Shown: positions 6,314 through 10,484 of the stretch, piece by piece | How positions within the stretch are numbered: the first letter of the stretch is position 1 | Layout: the number at the start of each line of letters is the position of its first letter | NCBI GenBank assembly: GCA_020438595.1 | Contig: JAGQUI010000060.1 | Coordinates: forward strand, 1 to 10,484 | Origin: Propionibacteriaceae bacterium | GTDB taxonomy: Bacteria > Actinomycetota > Actinomycetes > Propionibacteriales > Propionibacteriaceae | Direction: 5' to 3' | DNA length: 10,484 nt | Made by a program: the position numbers and the translations under genes | The notes under the pieces: generated by a model | What the model was told of the DNA's origin: nothing | The model's database searches: none | The model's input: only the letters and a program-made list of their open reading frames with translations

Positions 6314-7567
6314 ATGGCGAGCGGGGGGTTCGGGTTCGCCCGGGGAAATCTGGGCAAGCTGCTCGCGCTCCCCCGCTACGCGATCGGCGCGGTGCGGGCA
6401 CGCGGGACGACCCGCGACCCGAGGCTGTGGGTGGTCGGCAGCGCCTTCGGTCCGGCGGACGGGGCGCTGGCCTTCTACCACGCGGCGTCCGCCCTGCCCG
6501 ACCCGCCCCGGCTGGTCTGGCTGTACCGCTCCGAGGACGAGGCGCGGACCGCCCGCGAACTGGGCATGCCCGAGGTGGTCGACCGCTCGTCCCGCGAGGG
6601 CTACCTGCTCACCCTCAGGGCGGGGCTGGCCGCCGTCACGCACGGCTTCGGCGACGTGAACCGCTACGGGCTCTCCGGCGCCGTGATCGTCCAGCTGTGG
6701 CACGGCGCACCGGTGAAGAAGCTGCACGCCGACTCCCCCGCAGTGACCACGCTCGGGGGCCTGGAGAAGGTTCCCGGGGTGGCCGCGCTGATGCGGGCGG
6801 GCTACCGGCACGGCACCCGGCGGATCTCGCTGCTGCCCACCTGCGCCGGCTTCTTCGCCCCGTTCCTGGCCACGGCGTTCCACCTGATGGACGGCCAGGT
6901 GCAGGTGCTCGGCGAGCCGCGCGCCGACGTCCTGTTCGCGGGCAGCGAGGACGCCCGGATCGCCGCGGCGAAGGAACTGCTGGCGCCGTTCGTGGGCGGG
7001 TTCGCGTCCAGCCGGGTGGTGCTCTACGCGCCGACCTGGCGGGACGGCGATCCCGATCCGGGCGTGCCGACCGAGCAGCAGTGGCTGCGCATCGAGGAGG
7101 TCTGCGAGCGGCTCGACCTGGTGCTGCTGGTGCGTCCACACCCGCTCGGCATCGGCGAGTACAACCACTCCTCGCCGCGGGTGCGCCTGGTCCCGTCCAC
7201 GCAGCAGCGGGAGTCGATGCCCCTGCTGTGGGGGGTGGACGTGCTGGTCACGGACTACTCGTCCATGCTGGTCGACTTCGTGGTGACCGGTCGCCCGCTG
7301 CTGCTGCTCGCGCCGGACCTGGCGGAGTACCGCGCCAGCCGGGGGCTGTACCTCGACTACGACCGGCTCGCCGGGGGCACGTGGAGCACCGACTGGGACG
7401 GCGTGCTCGACCGGCTCGAGGCGGTGCTCACCGACCCCGTTGCGGCGGAGGCGGCGTCCGCGCACAGCCGGGAACTGGCCCTGAAGTTCCACGAGTGGAC
7501 GGACGGACGCAGCGCCGCCCGCGTCGCCGAGGCGGCCGCGAAGCTCGTCCAGCGGCGCGTCCGCTGA
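6314..7567 (+). CDS. CDP-glycerol glycerophosphotransferase family protein (TagB/TagF-like)
   Basis: 417 residues. The C-terminal 300 match the Glyphos_transf family, which transfers glycerol phosphate or related polyol phosphates from a CDP-activated donor to teichoic-acid-type cell-wall polymers at the inner membrane face. Motifs seen: QLWHGAPVKK (127-136, the WHG motif with its conserved histidine), LYAPTWRDG (237-245), LLVRPHPLG (271-279, the second conserved histidine) and VTDYSSMLVDF (312-322, nucleotide/donor site). There is no signal peptide; basic, hydrophobic residues 10-30 could give peripheral membrane contact. The frame continues upstream, but ATG 6314 fits the leaderless promoter and the end of recognisable protein sequence. 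It is convergent with a GT2 gene, so both may serve one envelope polymer. The polyol used cannot be told from sequence. Confidence 0.92.
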   Translation: MASGGFGFARGNLGKLLALPRYAIGAVRARGTTRDPRLWVVGSAFGPADGALAFYHAASALPDPPRLVWLYRSEDEARTARELGMPEVVDRSSREGYLLTLRAGLAAVTHGFGDVNRYGLSGAVIVQLWHGAPVKKLHADSPAVTTLGGLEKVPGVAALMRAGYRHGTRRISLLPTCAGFFAPFLATAFHLMDGQVQVLGEPRADVLFAGSEDARIAAAKELLAPFVGGFASSRVVLYAPTWRDGDPDPGVPTEQQWLRIEEVCERLDLVLLVRPHPLGIGEYNHSSPRVRLVPSTQQRESMPLLWGVDVLVTDYSSMLVDFVVTGRPLLLLAPDLAEYRASRGLYLDYDRLAGGTWSTDWDGVLDRLEAVLTDPVAAEAASAHSRELALKFHEWTDGRSAARVAEAAAKLVQRRVR

Positions 7568-7583
7568 CCCCGCTCGCCGCCCG

Positions 7584-7645
7584 CCCGCCGAGTTGTCAGA
7601 ACCTCGTTCGGCCATAGGCGCACGAGATTCTGACAACTCGGCGGG
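7584..7645. repeat. Palindromic repeat, copy 1 of 3 (forward loop)
   Basis: Two 24-base arms (7584-7607 and 7622-7645) pair with a single mismatch around a 14-base loop. The core arm reads CCGAGTTGTCAGAACCTCGT and its partner ACGAGATTCTGACAACTCGG. The loop, TCGGCCATAGGCGC, is not symmetric and gives the element a direction. It occupies most of the 84-bp gap between the convergent stop codons of the TagF-like and GT2 genes. It may fold in RNA and help end transcription from either side, although no T-run follows. Confidence 0.9.
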
Positions 7646-7651
7646 AGAAGG

Positions 7652-8719
7652 TCAGCGGAGCCGGGAGCGGTCCACCGTGGCCTCGGCGCCGAGCAGCCAG
7701 CCACGGATGAAGCCCGAGCCCCAGGCCAGGTGCATGGTGGCGAGCACGACCACGTTGAGCAGCCGGTCGACCGGCCCGTCCCCGCCGAGCCGGGTGACGC
7801 CCACCGCGGTGACGCCGGCGAGGTAGCCGAGCGAGGGGACGTGGGCGAGCGCCCAGGCCGAGCCACGGGCCCCCCCGAGCAGCTGCAGCACCCCGATGAC
7901 GAGGCTGAACCCGACCAGGACGGCGACCGCGGGCGGCGGCAGGTAGCGCCACGGGGTGGACTGGTGGCGCCGCACCAGTGCGCCGCGCCACACGCCGGTC
8001 GCGTACATCTGGCGGCGCAGCGCGTCCCAGGTGCTGCGGGGCCAGTAGGTCACCTTCTGCTTCGGCGTGAACAGGATCAGGTGACCGGCGGCGCGGATCC
8101 GGTGGTTGAGCTCCCAGTCCTCGGCGCGGCGCAGGGTCTCGTCGTAGAGGCCGACCTCGTCGAGCACCTCGCGGCGGAACACGCCGAGGTAGGCGGAGTC
8201 GCACTCGGCCTCCTCCTCGCCGTGGTGCCAGGAGCCACCGCCCAGCCCGAACGGCGAGTTGTAGGCCCGCGCGACGGCCTGCTGGAAGCGCCCGCGTCCC
8301 TTCGCCTCCATCACGCCGCCGACGTTGGCCGCCCCCGTGCGACGCAGCATCTCGATCATCGCGACGGTGTAGCCGGCCGGGAGTTCGGCATGGGCGTCCA
8401 CCCGGATCACGACGGGGTTCCGGCTCGCCCGGATGGCGAGGTTCAGCCCGATCGGGATGTCGTTGCGCGGGTTGGCGACCAGCCGGACGCGGGGGTCGGA
8501 CGCGGCGAGCTGCGCGGCGACCTCGTCCGTGCCGTCGGAGGACGCACCGAGCGCCAGCACCAGTTCCTGCTCGCCCGGGTACTCCTGGGACAGCACCGCA
8601 CCGACCGCCTCGGCCAGGTGCGCGGCCTCGTTCAGCACCGGCATCACGTAGGAGACGGCCGGGTACTCGGGCAGTTCGGCCAGGACGGGCCGCAGCGCGG
8701 CGGTCGGCGTCGAACTCAC
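7652..8719 (-). CDS. Family 2 glycosyltransferase with C-terminal membrane helices (ExoA-like)
   Basis: 355 residues. The N-terminal GT-A domain begins YVMPVLNEAAHLAEAV (24-39). It has the nucleotide-sugar region LALGASSDGTDE (55-66), a DxD-type metal motif in the form VDAH (107-110) and the acceptor/base motif RAEDWELNHRIRAAG (198-212). Hydrophobic segments at about 263-282, 290-308 and 319-340 anchor it in the membrane. The overall plan resembles ExoA-type transferases that add a sugar to a lipid-linked saccharide on the cytoplasmic face. Donor and acceptor are not deducible. The start is GTG at 8719 with GAGAGGA 8 nt upstream. A palindromic repeat lies directly upstream, between this gene and the DUF559 gene, and another lies just past its stop. 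The convergent TagF-like gene suggests a shared role in envelope polymer synthesis. Confidence 0.92.
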   Translation of the reverse strand: MSSTPTAALRPVLAELPEYPAVSYVMPVLNEAAHLAEAVGAVLSQEYPGEQELVLALGASSDGTDEVAAQLAASDPRVRLVANPRNDIPIGLNLAIRASRNPVVIRVDAHAELPAGYTVAMIEMLRRTGAANVGGVMEAKGRGRFQQAVARAYNSPFGLGGGSWHHGEEEAECDSAYLGVFRREVLDEVGLYDETLRRAEDWELNHRIRAAGHLILFTPKQKVTYWPRSTWDALRRQMYATGVWRGALVRRHQSTPWRYLPPPAVAVLVGFSLVIGVLQLLGGARGSAWALAHVPSLGYLAGVTAVGVTRLGGDGPVDRLLNVVVLATMHLAWGSGFIRGWLLGAEATVDRSRLR

Positions 8720-8741
8720 CCGGCCATCCTCTCACCCTCCC

Positions 8742-8795
8742 CCGAGTTGTCAGAATCTCATGCGCCTATAGCCGCACCAGACTCTGACAACTCGG
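8742..8795. repeat. Palindromic repeat, copy 2 of 3 (inverted loop)
   Basis: Arms CCGAGTTGTCAGAATCT (8742-8758) and AGACTCTGACAACTCGG (8779-8795) pair with one mismatch. The loop contains TGCGCCTATAGCCGCA, which is the reverse complement of the loop core in copies 1 and 3. This copy therefore lies in the opposite orientation. It covers the 3' end of the DUF559 gene, including its TGA at 8758-8760, and ends 22 bp from the GT2 start codon. It would form a hairpin in any transcript joining those two genes. Confidence 0.9.
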
Positions 8796-9723
8796 CGGTA
8801 GTCGGGACGCCGAGCGCCCGGAGATCCCGGACGAGGAACGCCGGCTCGTGCCGCACCTCGTAGTTCGTGGCCCGAAGCACCCACTTCCGGCCGACGACGA
8901 TCGCGCGCTCGCGGCGAATGTCCGCCTGCCACTGGGCGACATCCAGGTGGTGCCCGCCGTCCACTTCGAGCACGACGCTGTCCCCGTTCGCGGTCGCCCA
9001 CTCGGCGTCCAGGTAGCGCCAGACGCCGGACGCGTCCTTGCGGGGCACCTGCCGCACCGGCTGGGCGAGGTCGAACCTCCGGCACATCGCCGCGAGATCG
9101 AGTTCGCCGAGCGCCTGCGCGCCTGCCGCTGCGTCGCGGATCGCCTCACGCAGGATCTGCTTGTGCCGGATCCGTCCGATCGTGCGCATGGCCGCGTCCA
9201 GTTCAGCGGCAGTGACCAGCCGCTGCTGCACCGCGGCCGCCACCATCGTCGCGGCGAATCGCGGGTGGGGCTGCCAAGCAGCCGCGTCCAGAACCGAGCG
9301 CGCCGTCGGCGTCCGGGGAAGTCCGTCGGTGAACACAGACTCCCGCGGACGGAGTCGGCGCGACTCGTGCACCTGGACTCCTTCCAGCGGCGTCACCTTC
9401 TCGCCGCGCGGGATCACCAGGTGGATCAGTTCAGCCTCGGACGCAAAGCTGCGGAATCCCGCGAGTTCGAGCGAGGTGTGGCTGCCGAGCGCGCACTCTC
9501 CTGCGTCCAGCACGGCGATCCACATCAACTGGCTGCGATTCGGCGGAGCATTCTGCAGCAGGACGACCTCTTCGCCGATCGTCAGCCAGCGTTCGGCGTC
9601 CACGTTGGCAGTGACGACGTGAGCACCAAGCCCGACCGAGGCCAACTGACGACGATGTACAACCCCGCACTGTCTCCCAGCGATGGCGCCCAGCGACCCT
9701 GATCGACCGATCTGTGCATACAC
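8758..9723 (-). CDS. AbiEi-like N-terminal domain plus DUF559 (Vsr-like nuclease fold) protein
   Basis: 321 residues. The N-terminus resembles the AbiEi_4 winged-helix domain found in many actinobacterial proteins (IAGRQCGVVHRRQLASVGLG, 14-33). The middle is helical and unrecognised. The C-terminus has a DUF559, Vsr-like endonuclease core: YLDAEW (237-242), VVLEVDGGHH (250-259, the acidic E-x-D pair) and the following ADIRRERAIVVGRKWVLRAT (267-286). These residues suggest an intact PD-(D/E)xK-type site, but DNA cleavage is not established for this group. The start is GTG at 9723: an in-frame TGA lies eight codons upstream, and there is no clear ribosome binding site. The last 12 residues (AELSESGAAIGA) and the stop come from palindromic repeat copy 2, so the original C-terminus was probably altered by that element. 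No AbiEii-type toxin partner is adjacent. It appears somewhat less GC-rich than its neighbours. Confidence 0.85.
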   Translation of the reverse strand: MYAQIGRSGSLGAIAGRQCGVVHRRQLASVGLGAHVVTANVDAERWLTIGEEVVLLQNAPPNRSQLMWIAVLDAGECALGSHTSLELAGFRSFASEAELIHLVIPRGEKVTPLEGVQVHESRRLRPRESVFTDGLPRTPTARSVLDAAAWQPHPRFAATMVAAAVQQRLVTAAELDAAMRTIGRIRHKQILREAIRDAAAGAQALGELDLAAMCRRFDLAQPVRQVPRKDASGVWRYLDAEWATANGDSVVLEVDGGHHLDVAQWQADIRRERAIVVGRKWVLRATNYEVRHEPAFLVRDLRALGVPTTAELSESGAAIGA

Positions 9724-9772
9724 GCCGTCACTATCGGCATCAGGTCACTTCGACGTTCAGCACTCCTCGCGT

Positions 9773-9801
9773 CCTGTGGAAAAGTCCAGCTGTCCACAGG
9801 C
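9773..9801. promoter_or_regulatory. Inverted pair of DnaA-box-like sequences upstream of the DUF559 gene
   Basis: CCTGTGGA (9773-9780) and TCCACAGG (9794-9801) form an 8-bp inverted repeat with a 13-base spacer. Read outward, the left arm gives TTTTCCACA (minus strand, 9775-9783), which fits the TTWTNCACA DnaA-box form. The right arm gives CTGTCCACA (9791-9799), one base from the actinobacterial TTGTCCACA form. The pair lies 50-78 bp upstream of the GTG at 9723 and downstream of the icd stop. It could be an operator, a DnaA-titration site or a weak terminator stem. No T-run follows. Confidence 0.35.
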
Positions 9802-9815
9802 GACGAGCCCCCCTT

Positions 9816-9873
9816 GCCGAGTTGTCAGAATCTCATTCGGCTATAGGCGCAGGAGATTCTGACAACTCGGCAG
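9816..9873. repeat. Palindromic repeat, copy 3 of 3 (forward loop, perfect stem)
   Basis: The 20-base arms TGCCGAGTTGTCAGAATCTC (9816-9835) and GAGATTCTGACAACTCGGCA (9854-9873) are perfect reverse complements around an 18-base loop. The loop contains TCGGCTATAGGCGCA. It matches copy 1 in loop orientation and differs at only a few stem and loop bases. It lies 19 bp past the icd stop codon and about 90 bp upstream of the DUF559 start. Confidence 0.92.
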
Positions 9874-9892
9874 GTGGGGGTCGGTCAGTGGG

Positions 9893-10484
9893 TCAGGCGA
9901 GCCTGGCGGCGAGGTTCTCGTCGAGGGCGCCGAGGAACTCCTCGGTGGTCAGCCAGGGCTGGTCGGGGCCGACGAGCAGGGCGAGGTCCTTCGTCATCCT
10001 CCCGGACTCGACGGTCTCGATGCAGACCTGCTCCAGGGCCTCGGCGAAGCCGGTCACCTCGGGGGTGCCGTCCAGCTTGCCGCGGTGCTTCAGGCCGCCC
10101 GTCCAGGCGAAGATCGAGGCGATCGGGTTGGTGGACGTCGGCTTGCCCTGCTGGTGCATCCGGTAGTGCCGGGTGACGGTGCCGTGGGCGGCCTCCGCCT
10201 CGACGGTCTTCCCGTCCGGCGTCATCAGCACCGACGTCATCAGGCCCAGCGAGCCGAAGCCCTGCGCCACCGTGTCGGACTGCACGTCGCCGTCGTAGTT
10301 CTTGCAGGCCCAGACGTAGCCGCCCTCCCACTTCATCGCGGCCGCGACCATGTCGTCGATCAGCCGGTGCTCGTAGGTGAGGCCCTTCGCCGCGAACTCG
10401 GCGGCGTACTCGGCCTCGAACACCTCGGCGAAGATGTCCTTGAACGCGCCGTCGTAGGCCTTCAGGATCGTGTTCTTCGTGGAC
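9893..10484 (-). CDS. icd: NADP-dependent isocitrate dehydrogenase (homodimeric, eukaryote-like subfamily), C-terminal part
   Basis: Partial: 196 C-terminal residues are visible, and the frame is open at the right edge; full-length members are about 400 residues. The enzyme converts isocitrate to 2-oxoglutarate and CO2 with NADP+ in the citric acid cycle. The fragment aligns without gaps, by memory, to human IDH1 over its first 120 or so residues. The catalytic and metal residues equivalent to Lys212, Asp252, Asp275 and Asp279 are all present ([37 protein letters not shown]). The NADP-binding stretch [12 protein letters not shown] and [15 protein letters not shown] follow. This places it in the cytosolic-eukaryote-like homodimeric group rather than the E. 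coli or monomeric actinobacterial type. The stop is at 9893-9895, followed by palindromic repeat copy 3. Confidence 0.96.
   Translation of the reverse strand, partial: STKNTILKAYDGAFKDIFAEVFEAEYAAEFAAKGLTYEHRLIDDMVAAAMKWEGGYVWACKNYDGDVQSDTVAQGFGSLGLMTSVLMTPDGKTVEAEAAHGTVTRHYRMHQQGKPTSTNPIASIFAWTGGLKHRGKLDGTPEVTGFAEALEQVCIETVESGRMTKDLALLVGPDQPWLTTEEFLGALDENLAARLA

Noticed and set aside
6263..7636. A 457-codon minus-strand frame over the TagF-like gene
   Set aside because: It is antisense to a gene with catalytic motifs intact and has low-complexity composition. It is a shadow of codon bias.
7730..9702. Plus-strand frames of 377 and 284 codons over the GT2 and DUF559 genes
   Set aside because: They are antisense to recognised genes and have no domain signal. 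Part of the first runs through palindromic repeat copy 2.
8758..9723. Type IV AbiE toxin-antitoxin system or restriction system
   Set aside because: The N-terminus is AbiEi-like, but no AbiEii nucleotidyltransferase, methylase or other partner is adjacent. Such fused DUF559 proteins are common stand-alone genes in actinobacteria.
7584..9873. CRISPR array made of the three palindromic repeats
   Set aside because: The copies are about 1.1 kb apart with genes between them, one is inverted, and there are no regular spacers or cas genes.

Overview
The window is high-GC, densely coded chromosomal DNA from an actinobacterium. A Propionibacteriaceae-like host is the best guess. The left edge holds most of a methylmalonyl-CoA mutase small subunit very close to the propionibacterial MutA. 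Other support is the promoter style (TANNNT boxes 6-7 nt before ATG), GTG starts and WYL, DUF559 and CNNM families. The host assignment is inference from remembered family sequences, not a search.

Layout from left to right. (1) 1-1768, minus: mutA, lacking about 50 C-terminal residues at the window edge. (2) 1886-2845, minus: a DeoR-like HTH plus WYL-domain regulator. It is divergent over 75 bp from a two-gene plus-strand unit made of an unrecognised 79-residue protein (2921-3160) and a DUF1905 protein (3185-3475). (3) 3492-3552: a long imperfect palindrome between convergent genes. (4) 3561-6159, minus: a CNNM/CorC-type membrane protein with CBS domains, followed 55 bp later by an APH-fold phosphotransferase. 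(5) 6314-7567, plus: a TagB/TagF-type CDP-glycerol glycerophosphotransferase homologue with a leaderless-type promoter. (6) 7652-10484, minus: a GT2 glycosyltransferase with C-terminal membrane helices, an AbiEi-like/DUF559 protein, and the C-terminal half of a eukaryote-like homodimeric NADP isocitrate dehydrogenase.

The genes fall into central carbon metabolism (mutA, icd), cell-envelope polymer synthesis (the TagF-like enzyme and the GT2, convergent), membrane transport and sensing (CNNM), and a small accessory stretch. No complete new defence or mobile system is evident.

The most unusual signal is a family of three closely related 54-62 bp palindromes at 7584-7645, 8742-8795 and 9816-9873. 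They sit in the gaps around the GT2 and DUF559 genes and share an asymmetric loop, so each copy has an orientation. The middle copy is inverted relative to the other two and supplies the last 12 codons and the stop of the DUF559 gene. A different palindrome lies at 3492-3552. A facing pair of DnaA-box-like 9-mers lies at 9775-9799.
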